Source of the DNA: Nocardioides cremeus
GTDB taxonomy: Bacteria; Actinomycetota; Actinomycetes; Propionibacteriales; Nocardioidaceae
Direction: 5' to 3'
DNA length: 64,000 bases
Assembly (NCBI RefSeq): GCF_030518195.1
Contig: NZ_JAULSC010000001.1
Coordinates: 248,001-312,000 of the forward strand
Shown: piece after piece, positions 42,415 to 50,960 of the stretch
Position numbering within the stretch: the stretch's first letter is position 1
How the letters are laid out: each line of letters starts with the position of its first letter
Position numbers and translations under genes: made by a program
The notes under the pieces: generated by a model
What the model saw: the letters and a program-made list of their open reading frames with translations, nothing else
Database searches by the model: none
Told to the model about the DNA's origin: nothing

Positions 42415-43337
42415 TGCACGCCCGCGCCACCCTGGTCGGCGTAGCGCTCGGTGGCCAGCTCGAGGAACGAGTCGATGTCGTCACCGGTCTGCGCGGACAG
42501 CGGCGTGGCGACGTAGTCGCGCTCGCCCTCGAGCTCGCGGGCCAGCACGAACCAGGTCAGCCCGTCGCGCTCGACCTGGGCCACGGCGGTGCGGGCCGAG
42601 GCCGGGGCGAAGGGCGCCGGCAGGTCGGGGTCGGGGCGCTGCTCGAGGATCGTGGTGCCTGCGCCGGCCTCGAGGGTCTGGCCCGGCCCGAAGGTGACCA
42701 GGTCGCGCCCGATGGCCTCGACCGTGTCGACGGCGTACGCCTCGAGCCACTCCTCGAAGCTCCACGCCGGCACGGTCGAGCTCTCCTGGGCGTGGCGCGG
42801 TGTCTCGCCGTCGGTCCACAGCAGGTAGCGCCACGACCGCTTGCCGTCGGTCTCCTCGATCGCCAGGGCGGTGGAGGAGACGGCTGGCTCGAGGCCCAGC
42901 GGGTCCTGCGCCACCTCGGTCACCGTCAGCCCCTCGCGCACCACGACCTCGTCGTCGACGTACCCGGCGAGCTGGCCCTTGCCCCACGACGCGGGCGCGT
43001 CGGTGGAGTACGACGGCGGCTCGGTCTCGGCGGTGGGCTCTGCGGTGGGTTCGTCGTTGGGCTCACCGGGCTCACTGGGCTCGGCCGACGCGGAGTCGCT
43101 CGCCCCACCGGCGACCAGCTCGTCCCCGCCCGGGGCGCCGGTCTGGGCCAGCACGCCCCCGAGCCCGACGACGGCCAGCACGGCCAGGGCGCCGCCCCAG
43201 GTCGCGGCACGGCGCCGGCGCAGCGCTCCGCGCCCGGCCGCGACGACCTCGTCGACCGGCGCGCCAGGAGGCCCGTCGCCGAAGGAGGCGTCGAAGCGGC
43301 GGGAGAGGTCGCGCTCGTTGCTCGTGTGCTCGTCCAT
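42411..43337 (-). CDS. Membrane-anchored partner of the ECF sigma factor (putative anti-sigma)
   Basis: A 308-residue protein. A cytosolic N-terminal segment (1-42, including RDLSRRFDASFGDGPP) precedes one membrane helix (about 45-65, WGGALAVLAVVGLGGVLA). An acidic Glu/Pro/Thr linker (about 75-110) and an extracellular domain of about 190 residues follow. This layout and the operon fit a sensor anti-sigma, but no zinc-binding H-x3-C-x2-C or known anti-sigma domain is visible. Gene order (partner first, sigma second) is less common. Confidence 0.55.
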   Translation of the reverse strand: MDEHTSNERDLSRRFDASFGDGPPGAPVDEVVAAGRGALRRRRAATWGGALAVLAVVGLGGVLAQTGAPGGDELVAGGASDSASAEPSEPGEPNDEPTAEPTAETEPPSYSTDAPASWGKGQLAGYVDDEVVVREGLTVTEVAQDPLGLEPAVSSTALAIEETDGKRSWRYLLWTDGETPRHAQESSTVPAWSFEEWLEAYAVDTVEAIGRDLVTFGPGQTLEAGAGTTILEQRPDPDLPAPFAPASARTAVAQVERDGLTWFVLARELEGERDYVATPLSAQTGDDIDSFLELATERYADQGGAGVQ

Positions 43338-43345
43338 GCCCTGTC

Positions 43346-43369
43346 TACGGATCTCGTGGCCGATCGGTT
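43346..43369 (-). promoter_or_regulatory. ECF-type promoter of the sigma operon
   Basis: On the minus strand, AACC (43366-43369), 16 bases, then CGTA (43346-43349). This is the AAC-N16/17-CGT layout of ECF-group promoters, and transcription would begin at or just before the ATG at 43337. It suggests that the sigma factor drives its own operon. Confidence 0.5.
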
Positions 43370-43395
43370 GTCATGGTGCCCCGCCGATCTCTGGA

Positions 43396-43887
43396 TCAGG
43401 CGGCGGCGCGCCCGAGGTCGCGCAGGACCCGTCGGTGCACCAGCTCCATCAGCGTCTCGCGCGCGAGCACGTCGGTGAGCAGGTAGGCCCGGCCCAGCAG
43501 GCCCGAGGGCGTGAACGTCACCGTCTGGGCGACCCGGCAGCAGCGGGGGCCCTCGGGCGTGACCAGGGTGCTCAGCCGCACCGTGCCCGGTGCGCGCACC
43601 GCCGCCTCGAGGAGCAGGTGGTGCCCGTCCTCGGCCGGACCCGCCTCCAGCACCCGCCAGAACCCGGCGGTGTCACCGGGGCGCAGCACCGGTCGGTCGG
43701 GCACCGGCCAGCGGCGCCCGCGGCCCAGGGCCACCCGGTCGACGGCGCCGCGGAAGACGAAGGGCGCGGCGTCGACGTACCACTGCGGGCCGGTGCGGGC
43801 CGAGGCCACCAGGGCCCACGCGTGCTCGGCGTCCAGGCGCACCCGGCTGGCGCGCGTGGTGCTGCCCCAGCTCGTGCGCCGCTCCAT
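43396..43887 (-). CDS. DUF2867 domain-containing protein
   Basis: A 163-residue SRPBCC-like protein. The order DTAGFWRVLEAGPAEDG, LLLEAAVRAPGTVRLSTLV, RVAQTVTFTPSGLLGRAYLL and LMELVHRRVLRDL matches the DUF2867 tail found in NAD-dependent epimerase-like proteins and as free-standing copies. It may bind a hydrophobic ligand. The ATG is 6 bases after a -10-like TACGCT, supporting it over longer starts. Confidence 0.7.
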   Translation of the reverse strand: MERRTSWGSTTRASRVRLDAEHAWALVASARTGPQWYVDAAPFVFRGAVDRVALGRGRRWPVPDRPVLRPGDTAGFWRVLEAGPAEDGHHLLLEAAVRAPGTVRLSTLVTPEGPRCCRVAQTVTFTPSGLLGRAYLLTDVLARETLMELVHRRVLRDLGRAAA

Positions 43888-43953
43888 CCTCGGAGCGTAC
43901 GCCGCGCGGGCACACCCGCCCGGCGGCCCGGGACGCCCGGGGCCGGGCTCCAC

Positions 43954-43959
43954 TAGGCT
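43954..43959 (+). promoter_or_regulatory. -10 element of the aldolase gene
   Basis: TAGGCT at 43954-43959 with a leader of about 30 bases and AGGAGC at 43987-43992 before GTG 43998. Unlike many neighbours, this message has a leader and a ribosome-binding site. Confidence 0.4.
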
Positions 43960-43997
43960 GGAGCGACCCACCCACGTCCGTGACCCAGGAGCCTGCA

Positions 43998-45029
43998 GTG
44001 CCGATCGCAACGCCCGAGAAGTACGCCGAGATGCTGGACGCCGCCAAGGCCGGCGGCTACGCCTTCCCCGCCATCAACGTGTCGTCGTCGCAGACCCTCA
44101 ACGCCGCCCTCAAGGGCTTCGCCGACGCCGGCTCCGACGGCATCATCCAGGTCTCGACCGGCGGCGCGGAGTACCTCTCCGGGCCCAGCGTCAAGGACAT
44201 GGTCACCGGCTCGGTCGCCTTCGCGGCGTACGCCGCCGAGGTCGCCAAGAACTACCCGGTCAACATCGCGCTGCACACCGACCACTGCCCCCAGGACAAG
44301 CTCGACGGCTTCGTGCGGCCGCTGCTGGAGATCTCGCGCGAGCGGGTGCAGCGCGGCGAGGCGCCGCTGTTCCAGTCGCACATGTGGGACGGCTCGGCCG
44401 TGCCGCTGGAGGAGAACCTCTCCATCGCCGCCGAGCTGCTCGAGCGGTGCATCGAGGCCAAGATCATCCTCGAGATCGAGGTCGGCGTGGTCGGCGGCGA
44501 GGAGGACGGCGTCGAGAACGCCATCAACGACAAGCTCTACTCCACCCGCGAGGACGCCATCGCCACCGCCAAGGCGCTGGGCCACGGCGAGCGCGGCTAC
44601 TACATGACCGCCCTGACCTTCGGCAACGTGCACGGCGTCTACAAGCCCGGCAACGTCAAGCTGCGCCCCAGCGTCCTCAAGGACGCCCAGGAGGCCGTCG
44701 TCGGCGAGTTCGGCCTGGAGCCCGGCTCCAAGCCCTTCCACCTGGTCTTCCACGGCGGCTCCGGCTCGAGCGCCGAGGAGATCGCCGAGGCGGTCGACTA
44801 CGGCGTGGTGAAGATGAACGTCGACACCGACACCCAGTACGCCTTCACCCGCCCGGTTGCCGAGCACGTGCTGCGCAACTACGACGGGGTGCTGAAGGTC
44901 GACGGCGAGGTCGGCAACAAGAAGCAGTACGACCCCCGGGCCTGGGGCAAGGCCGCCGAGGCCGGCATGGCCGCCCGGGTCGTCGAGGCCTGCGAGAACC
45001 TGCGCTCCGCGGGCCGCACCCTGGGCTGA
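43998..45029 (+). CDS. fbaA: Class II fructose-bisphosphate aldolase
   Basis: A 343-residue zinc aldolase that splits fructose-1,6-bisphosphate in glycolysis and makes it in gluconeogenesis. Features are AINVSSSQTLNAALKG, the zinc-binding ALHTDHCPQDK (His pair and catalytic Asp), EVGVVGGEEDGVEN, FHGGSGSS phosphate loop and VKMNVDTDTQYAFT. Length and pattern fit the class IIA type of actinobacteria. The DUF3151 gene follows 33 bases later, an arrangement common in this phylum. Confidence 0.97.
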   Translation: MPIATPEKYAEMLDAAKAGGYAFPAINVSSSQTLNAALKGFADAGSDGIIQVSTGGAEYLSGPSVKDMVTGSVAFAAYAAEVAKNYPVNIALHTDHCPQDKLDGFVRPLLEISRERVQRGEAPLFQSHMWDGSAVPLEENLSIAAELLERCIEAKIILEIEVGVVGGEEDGVENAINDKLYSTREDAIATAKALGHGERGYYMTALTFGNVHGVYKPGNVKLRPSVLKDAQEAVVGEFGLEPGSKPFHLVFHGGSGSSAEEIAEAVDYGVVKMNVDTDTQYAFTRPVAEHVLRNYDGVLKVDGEVGNKKQYDPRAWGKAAEAGMAARVVEACENLRSAGRTLG

Positions 45030-45062
45030 GGCCCCGGGGGAGGTGGGTGGCACGATGCCAGC

Positions 45063-45485
45063 ATGAACATCGGACAGGACCTGATGGCCGGACCGCCCCC
45101 CACCCACCTCCCCGAGGACCCCGCCCAGGCGCTGCTCGCCGACGGCGGCGACCGCATGGACGTGGCGCGCACGCACCCGGCCTCGCCCTTCGCGTGGGCC
45201 GCGCTCGCCGGCGCGGCCGCCGAGGCGCAGGAGGACGCGATCACCGTCTACGCCTACGCCCGCGTCGGCTACCACCGCAGCCTCGACATGCTGCGCCGCA
45301 ACGGCTGGAAGGGCCACGGGCCGGTTCCGTGGGAGCACGAGCCCAACCGCGGCTTCCTGATGTGCCTGGCGCTGCTCGCGCTGGCCGCCCGCAGCATCGG
45401 TGAGACCGACGAGTGGGAGCGCTGCCGCGACTTCCTGCGCGACTCCAGCCAGACGGCGTACGACGAGCTGGTCGCCGACGCCTGA
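45063..45485 (+). CDS. DUF3151 family protein
   Basis: A 140-residue cytosolic protein of unknown function. It is mostly helical with conserved segments HPASPFAWAALAGAAAE, YAYARVGYHRSLDMLRRNGWKGHGPVPW and NRGFLMCLALLALAARSIGE. The family is specific to actinobacteria and usually lies next to fbaA, as here. A 38-base perfect palindrome follows its stop. Confidence 0.9.
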   Translation: MNIGQDLMAGPPPTHLPEDPAQALLADGGDRMDVARTHPASPFAWAALAGAAAEAQEDAITVYAYARVGYHRSLDMLRRNGWKGHGPVPWEHEPNRGFLMCLALLALAARSIGETDEWERCRDFLRDSSQTAYDELVADA

Positions 45486-45501
45486 GGCCACCCGGCCCCT
45501 G

Positions 45502-45539
45502 ACGCCGAGCCGGCTCGTTCGAACGAGCCGGCTCGGCGT
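45502..45539. terminator. 38-bp perfect palindrome between convergent genes
   Basis: A perfect inverted repeat with 19-base arms and no loop bases, centred between 45520 and 45521 (core GAGCCGGCTCGTTC and its complement). It lies between the DUF3151 gene and lysS, which converge, and short T-rich stretches follow on the plus strand (GTTCGTCGTT). A bidirectional terminator is the likely role. Confidence 0.8.
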
Positions 45540-45546
45540 TCGTCGT

Positions 45547-47304
45547 TCAGGGGGTGAGCAGGCTGCGCACCTTCTCGGCGCCCAGCGCGAGGAACAGCGT
45601 GGGCAGGCGCGGGCCGCGCTCGGCGTCGACGAGCAGCTGGTAGAGCAGCCGGAAGAACGCCTTCTGGTCGGCCTTCACCTCGTCGGTGGGGGCGTCGTCG
45701 AGGCCCAGCCCGCGTGCCAGCTTGGGCACGCCGTAGATCAGCGCGGTCGTCTCGTCGAGCTCGAGGCGCTCGGGCAGCCGGTCGAGCAGGTGGCGAAGCC
45801 ACAGCTCCTCGTCCTCGTCGAGCACGGCGAGCCGCGCGGTGTCGGGCTCCGAGCGCACCGTGGTGCGCTCGGACTCCGGCACGTACTCCGACATCCAGGT
45901 CATCGCCCGGCTCAGCCGCGGCTCGAGGTCGGCGACCGAGTCGTGCTCGTGGCCCACGTCGCCGACGATGCGGCTGACCATCTCGGCGCTGCCGGCGGTC
46001 ACGTCGGCCACCGACGACAGCAGCCGGAACGGCACCACGACCGGTGGGGTGGGCAGGGTGCCGGCGGCGGCGGTGGCCGAGGCGCGCTCGTAGGCCAGCA
46101 CCTGCGCGTCGCGCTTGGCCGGGTCGGCGGCCTTGCGGGCCAGGGAGTCCCACTCGTCGTAGAGGCGCACCACCTCGGGGCCGAAGTCGACGTTGAAGGC
46201 CTGCTTGGGCTGGCGGCGCACGTAGAGCCAGCGCAGCACGGGCGCCTCGAGGATCTGCAGGGCGTCGGCCGCGGTCGGCACGCCCCCGCGCGAGGACGAC
46301 ATCTTCACCTGGCCGCCGGCCCCGACGAACGAGTAGCCGACGAACGACGGCGCGCGGGCGCCGTACACGGCCTTCACGACCTCCTTGCCCACGGTGTACG
46401 ACGACCCGGGGCTGGCGTGGTCGACCCCGCCCGGCTCGAAGTCGACGCCCTCGACCGACCAGCGCATCGGCCAGTCGACCTTCCACACCAGCTTGCCCTC
46501 GTGGTCGGTGCGCAGGTTGGTGGTGCCCTCGAAGCCGCAGGAGGTGCAGGCGTAGGAGAGGTCGGCGCTCTCGTCGTCGTAGGCCGTCGCGGTGGTCGTG
46601 TCACGGCCGCACTCGCGGCAGTAGGGCTTGTAGGGGAACCGGGCGAGGTCGCCGGCCCCGTTGCCGTCGTCGGCGCCGCTGGCCTCGTCGTCCTCGAGCA
46701 CCGAGTCGGCCAGGGCGGCGGCCTCCTGCTCGGACTCCGCGACCGGGGCGGCCTTGGTGCGGTAGCGGCCCAGGATGGTCTCGATCCGGTCGCGGTGCGC
46801 AACCGCCTGCAGCACCTGCTCGACGTAGTCGCCGCGGCGGTAGGCCTCGGTCTGGGAGACCTCCTCCATCTCCACGCCCATGGCGTGCAGGCTGGCGACC
46901 AGCGGCTCCTTGAAGTGCTCGGCCCACGAGGCGTGGCACTCCCACGGGTCGGGCACCGCCGAGAGCGGGCGCCCGATGTGGTCGGCCCAGGAGGGGTCGA
47001 CCCCGGCGGGGACCTTGCGGAAGCGGTCGTAGTCGTCCCAGCTGTGCAGGTGGCGCACCGGCAGGTCGCGCCGGCGGATCTCCTCGGCCACGAAGTGCAC
47101 GGTCAGGAACTCGCGCAGGTTGCCCAGGTGGACCGGTCCCGACGGGCTGGCGCCCGAGGCGCAGGTGATGGTGCGGCCCTCGGCGCGCACCGCCTCCTCG
47201 CCGCCGGCGTGGCGGATCGCGTCGTCCGCGGCCCGGGTGACCCAGTCGGTGGGAGCGGTGGTCTCGGACCGGTCGGTGCCGCGTGCGTCGCCGCCTCGTG
47301 CCAT
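45547..47304 (-). CDS. lysS: Class I lysine--tRNA ligase
   Basis: A 585-residue class I (archaeal-type) lysyl-tRNA synthetase. The HIGH-like motif is GASPSGPVHLGNLREF near residue 35 and the KMSKS motif appears as GQVKMSSSRGG near residue 335; a zinc-binding region with paired Cys (CRECGRD and CTSCGFEG) lies at about 215-260. It charges tRNA-Lys. Class I LysRS occurs in several actinobacteria. The ATG at 47304 is preceded by AGGAG, and a -10 TAGCGT (47346-47351, minus strand) gives a leader of about 37 bases; a longer TTG start would overlap that promoter. Confidence 0.95.
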   Translation of the reverse strand: MARGGDARGTDRSETTAPTDWVTRAADDAIRHAGGEEAVRAEGRTITCASGASPSGPVHLGNLREFLTVHFVAEEIRRRDLPVRHLHSWDDYDRFRKVPAGVDPSWADHIGRPLSAVPDPWECHASWAEHFKEPLVASLHAMGVEMEEVSQTEAYRRGDYVEQVLQAVAHRDRIETILGRYRTKAAPVAESEQEAAALADSVLEDDEASGADDGNGAGDLARFPYKPYCRECGRDTTTATAYDDESADLSYACTSCGFEGTTNLRTDHEGKLVWKVDWPMRWSVEGVDFEPGGVDHASPGSSYTVGKEVVKAVYGARAPSFVGYSFVGAGGQVKMSSSRGGVPTAADALQILEAPVLRWLYVRRQPKQAFNVDFGPEVVRLYDEWDSLARKAADPAKRDAQVLAYERASATAAAGTLPTPPVVVPFRLLSSVADVTAGSAEMVSRIVGDVGHEHDSVADLEPRLSRAMTWMSEYVPESERTTVRSEPDTARLAVLDEDEELWLRHLLDRLPERLELDETTALIYGVPKLARGLGLDDAPTDEVKADQKAFFRLLYQLLVDAERGPRLPTLFLALGAEKVRSLLTP

Positions 47305-47524
47305 GGGGTGGGGAGCTCCTGCGTCGTGGGTGCTGTGGCGCGGCAACGCTACCCGAGGCCTGCCGGCGCCCTACGCAGAGAGCGCCGGAGCCGTCCCCTG
47401 TGGCAGCCCCGGCGCCTCTTCGTGCGGTGGTCGGAGCGACGTCATCCCCCGATGTCGTGAGGCCCCGGACCCCGACCGAGGACGGCGGGGCACCGCTGGG
47501 GACGATTGTGTCCTGACCGGTGCC

Positions 47525-47565
47525 TGCCAGTCGCGGCGTACCTGTCGCTGGCAGCAAGTTGCCAG
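47525..47565. promoter_or_regulatory. Repeated TGCCAG half-sites before the LuxR-type gene
   Basis: TGCCAG at 47525-47530, its inverse CTGGCA at 47548-47553 and TGCCAG again at 47560-47565. The last two form an inverted repeat with a 6-base spacer directly before the -10. An operator for autoregulation is likely. Confidence 0.5.
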
Positions 47566-47571
47566 TACGCT
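47566..47571 (+). promoter_or_regulatory. -10 element of the LuxR-type gene
   Basis: TACGCT ends 6 bases before ATG 47578, so the message should be leaderless. It fixes the start against an in-frame ATG 24 codons upstream. Confidence 0.5.
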
Positions 47572-47577
47572 GGCTCG

Positions 47578-48570
47578 ATGGTGCGGTCGAGCTATCCCTC
47601 GGTGATCAGTGCGCTGGGCTTCTCCCGCAACGCCGATCGCGCCTACCACCGGGTCCTGCCGCAGTCGGGGCGCGAGCTGGTCTGGGTGGCGGCCTCGCTG
47701 CTGCAGACCCCCGAGGAGCTGCTGCGCGACCTGGCGCCGCTGCGCGAGCGGGGCATCGTCACGCTCGAGGACTCCCGGCTCTTCGTGGCATCCCCGGTCG
47801 AGGTGGTGGGACGGATGGTGGCCTCGACGGCGGAGTCCGCGGCCGCCGCCCACGCCCGCCTGAGCGCCGTGGCCGAGGCGATCCCCTTCCTCAGCGGCAG
47901 CAACGCGCGCCCCGGTCCGATCGACGTCCTCGACGTCGAGCCGATCGACGGCGAGATCAGCTCGGGCGGCCAGCCCGTCGAGCTGTTGACCGCGCTGATC
48001 CGCGAGAGCCGCGGCGACATGCTCTGGCTGCGTCCCGACCAGTTCCGCGAGCCGCGGGAGGACGCGATGGCGCACCTGGTCGGCGAGGCGATCCGCAGCG
48101 GGCGGCAGTCGCGGGCGATCTACCCGGTGCGCGCGGTCAGCGAGGCGCCCGACACGTTGCGGCTGCGCTCGGAGGTGGGGGAGCAGATCAGGCTGCTGCC
48201 CGACCTGCCGACCCGGATGATCATCATCGGCACCACCCACGTGATCCTGCCCGAGCCGCTGGGGTTCATGGACGAGCCGCGCACCCTGGTGCGCCAGCAG
48301 GGCTGGGTCGAGGCGATGACGCTGTGGTTCGAGTCGATGTGGGACCGCGCGATGCCCCTCGATCTCGACGGCGCCCGCGACAGCGTCCCCGACATGCGCG
48401 AGTTCCTGCTCGAGCAGCTGGCCTCCGGCGCCCAGGACGAGCAGATTGCCCGCCGCCTCGGCGTCAGCCTGCGCACCGTGCGCCGCCGCGTGGCCGAGCT
48501 GCTGGCCGAGCTGGGCGCCGACTCGCGCTTCCAGGCCGGCGTCGAGGCCGCGCGCCGCGGCTGGCTCTGA
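47578..48570 (+). CDS. LuxR C-terminal domain transcriptional regulator (TrmB-like N-terminus)
   Basis: A 330-residue regulator. The C-terminal 65 residues hold the LuxR helix-turn-helix (LLEQLASGAQDEQIARRLGVSLRTVRRRVAELLAELG). The N-terminal region (about 10-75) resembles a winged-helix of the TrmB type (LLQTPEELLRDLAPLRERGIVTLEDSRLFVA), and the middle (about 110-255) a ligand-binding or PLD-like domain. Such proteins are common orphan regulators in actinobacteria. Target genes are unknown; half-sites in its own promoter suggest autoregulation. Confidence 0.85.
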   Translation: MVRSSYPSVISALGFSRNADRAYHRVLPQSGRELVWVAASLLQTPEELLRDLAPLRERGIVTLEDSRLFVASPVEVVGRMVASTAESAAAAHARLSAVAEAIPFLSGSNARPGPIDVLDVEPIDGEISSGGQPVELLTALIRESRGDMLWLRPDQFREPREDAMAHLVGEAIRSGRQSRAIYPVRAVSEAPDTLRLRSEVGEQIRLLPDLPTRMIIIGTTHVILPEPLGFMDEPRTLVRQQGWVEAMTLWFESMWDRAMPLDLDGARDSVPDMREFLLEQLASGAQDEQIARRLGVSLRTVRRRVAELLAELGADSRFQAGVEAARRGWL

Positions 48571-48594
48571 GCGCTGCTCCTCCGGCCCGCGGGC

Positions 48595-49521
48595 TCAGGA
48601 GGGCCGGCGTCGCGGCAGCACCATCGAGTACGCCGCCGGCTCCAGGCGCCAGGTGCGGCGCCGCTCGGGGCCGTAGACCTCGCCGTCGGCCGCGCACCAG
48701 AACTCCTCGCCCGAGACCGACACCTCCCTGCCCCGCAGCGAGATCACGTCGTCGCGCTCGGGGTGGCGCCCGCGCACCAGCCCGGCGACGTACCCGAAGC
48801 GCGCCAGCGGGCCGACCGAGCGCGAGATCATCACGTCGAGGCGGTGGTCCTCGGTGTCGGCGTCGGGCACCAGGTCGGTGCCGCCTCCCACGCTCGAGCC
48901 GTTGCCGACCGCGACCATCAGCACCGGCTGGTCGAAGCCCACGATGCTGCAGCCGTCGACCTCGACGTGCAGGCGCACGAACGGGGGCCGGAACGCCGCC
49001 AGCGCCGCCCCGACCGGGTAGCCGAGCTTGCCGAGGTTGACCTTCTGGTAGCCGACCGAGCCCAGCCGCTCCTTCCACCGCGACCCGCGGCGGCTGGCCT
49101 GGGCGCCGGCGCCGACGTGCACGCTGTTGACGACCACCTCGCCCACCTCGTCGACGATGAGGTCGACGGGGCGGGCCTCGCCGGAGAGCACCACCCGGGC
49201 GGCCTCCTCGACGTCGAGCGGGATGCCGTTGCCGCGGGCGAAGTCGTTGCCGGTGCCCAGCGGCAGCAGCGCCAGGGTGCGCTCGGCGAGCTCGTTGCGC
49301 CGGTGCAGCGCCGAGACGACGGCGTGCAGGCTGCCGTCACCCCCCGCGACCACGATGCGGCGCGAGCCCGCGCGGTGCAGGACGCCGTTGAGCTCGCCGG
49401 GGTTCGACGTGCCGGCCACCTCGACGGAGGTCCGGGCGCGCAGGACCGCGAGGCCCCGCTCGAGCGTCTCCTCGTCGGCGGTGCCCGCGTCGCTGTTCTT
49501 GATGACGAGCAGGGGTTCCAT
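48595..49521 (-). CDS. Diacylglycerol kinase family lipid kinase
   Basis: A 308-residue DagK/YegS-like lipid kinase. The nucleotide-binding motif VVAGGDGSLHAVVSAL (GGDGS at 60-64) and LPLGTGNDFARG (about 87-98) are intact, with the C-terminal beta-sandwich carrying GNGSSVGGGTDLVPDADTEDHRLDVMI. It phosphorylates diacylglycerol or a related lipid at the membrane. The ATG is 8 bases after a -10-like TAGGGT. It diverges from purA. Confidence 0.93.
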   Translation of the reverse strand: MEPLLVIKNSDAGTADEETLERGLAVLRARTSVEVAGTSNPGELNGVLHRAGSRRIVVAGGDGSLHAVVSALHRRNELAERTLALLPLGTGNDFARGNGIPLDVEEAARVVLSGEARPVDLIVDEVGEVVVNSVHVGAGAQASRRGSRWKERLGSVGYQKVNLGKLGYPVGAALAAFRPPFVRLHVEVDGCSIVGFDQPVLMVAVGNGSSVGGGTDLVPDADTEDHRLDVMISRSVGPLARFGYVAGLVRGRHPERDDVISLRGREVSVSGEEFWCAADGEVYGPERRRTWRLEPAAYSMVLPRRRPS

Positions 49522-49587
49522 CGCCGGTGACCCTATCCGGCACCCGGGACGGTGGATGGGGAAAGGGCCGGCCGGTCCCGGTTTTGG

Positions 49588-49662
49588 TAGCGTGGCGCCG
49601 CAAGAGGCCCCGGTGCGCTTGTGCCGGGGTTCTTCGATTTCTCGAGGAGAGTGAGCGAGCAG
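49588..49662 (+). promoter_or_regulatory. purA promoter and structured leader
   Basis: A -10 TAGCGT (49588-49593) would start a leader of about 60 bases. It contains a stem CCCCGG (49608-49613) with CCGGGG (49624-49629) followed by TTCTTC, resembling a weak terminator or attenuator. GAGGAGA at 49643-49649 is 13 bases from the ATG, farther than usual. The purine riboswitch core was not recognised. Confidence 0.4.
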
Positions 49663-50946
49663 ATGCCCGCGATCGCCATCATCGGTGCCCAGTGGGGCGA
49701 CGAGGGCAAGGGGAAGGCCACCGACCTCCTCGGCTCGCGCGTCGACTACGTCGTGAAGTTCAACGGCGGCAACAACGCCGGGCACACGGTCGTCATCGGC
49801 GACCAGAAGTACGCCCTGCACCTGCTGCCCAGCGGCATCCTCACCCCCGGCTGCACCCCGGTCATCGGCAACGGCGTCGTGGTCGACCTCAACGTGCTCT
49901 TCCAGGAGATCGAGGGCCTCGAGGCCCGCGGCGTCGACACCAGCAAGCTGGTCGTCAGCGCCAGCGCCCACGTCATCGCCGACTACAACCGCACCGTCGA
50001 CAAGGTCACCGAGCGCTTCCTCGGCTCGCGCCGCCTGGGCACGACCGGGCGCGGCATCGGCCCGACCTACGCCGACAAGATGAACCGCATCGGCATCCGC
50101 GTCCAGGACATCTTCGACGAGAAGATCCTGCGCCAGAAGATCGAGGGCGCCCTCGAGCTCAAGGGCCAGGTGCTGACCAAGATCTACAACCGTCGCGCCC
50201 CCTCGGTCGACGAGACCCTCGAGGAGCTGCTGCAGTACGCCGACCGGTTGCGGCCGATGGTCGCCGACACCGGGCTGCTGCTCAACCAGGCGCTCGACCG
50301 GGGCGAGACCGTGCTGCTCGAGGCCGGCCAGGCCACGCTGCTCGACGTCGACCACGGCACCTACCCCTTCGTCACCTCCTCCTCGGCGACCGCCGGCGGT
50401 GCCTGCACCGGCTCGGGCATCCCGCCGATGCGGATGGACCAGGTCATCGGCATCGTCAAGGCCTACACGACCCGCGTCGGCGAGGGCCCGTTCCCCACCG
50501 AGCTCTTCGACGAGTTCGGTGCGCACCTGGCCAGCGTCGGCGCCGAGTTCGGCACCACGACCGGTCGCCAGCGCCGCTGCGGCTGGTACGACGCCGTGAT
50601 CGCCCGCTACGCCGCCCGGGTCAACGGGGTCACCGACTTCGTGCTCACCAAGCTCGACGTGCTCACCGGGCTCGAGCAGGTCCCGGTCTGCGTCGCCTAC
50701 GACGTCGGCGGGGTCCGCCACGACGAGATGCCGGTCAACCAGACCGACTTCCACCACGCGACGCCGGTCTACGAGTACCTGCCCGGGTGGAGCGAGGACA
50801 TCAGCGGCGCGCGCACCATGGACGACCTGCCGAAGGCGGCGCAGGACTACGTGCACCGGGTCGAGGAGCTGTCGGGGGCGCGGATCTCCGCGGTCGGCGT
50901 CGGTCCGGACCGTGAGGCCACCGTGGTCGTGCACCCGCTGATCTGA
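49663..50946 (+). CDS. purA: Adenylosuccinate synthetase
   Basis: A 427-residue GTP-dependent ligase that joins IMP and aspartate in AMP synthesis. The GTP-binding start [18 protein letters not shown], the [12 protein letters not shown] loop, [16 protein letters not shown], and the C-terminal GTP motif VLTKLDVL are all present. ATG at 49663 matches the conserved N-terminus; an in-frame GTG at 49651 lies only 1 base after the ribosome-binding site. purD follows after 14 bases. Confidence 0.98.
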   Translation: MPAIAIIGAQWGDEGKGKATDLLGSRVDYVVKFNGGNNAGHTVVIGDQKYALHLLPSGILTPGCTPVIGNGVVVDLNVLFQEIEGLEARGVDTSKLVVSASAHVIADYNRTVDKVTERFLGSRRLGTTGRGIGPTYADKMNRIGIRVQDIFDEKILRQKIEGALELKGQVLTKIYNRRAPSVDETLEELLQYADRLRPMVADTGLLLNQALDRGETVLLEAGQATLLDVDHGTYPFVTSSSATAGGACTGSGIPPMRMDQVIGIVKAYTTRVGEGPFPTELFDEFGAHLASVGAEFGTTTGRQRRCGWYDAVIARYAARVNGVTDFVLTKLDVLTGLEQVPVCVAYDVGGVRHDEMPVNQTDFHHATPVYEYLPGWSEDISGARTMDDLPKAAQDYVHRVEELSGARISAVGVGPDREATVVVHPLI

Positions 50947-50960
50947 GAGCATCAGGGCCC

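Noticed and set aside
49600..49662. Purine riboswitch before purA
   Set aside because: Only one short stem is visible; the three-way junction and conserved loops of the purine aptamer were not found.
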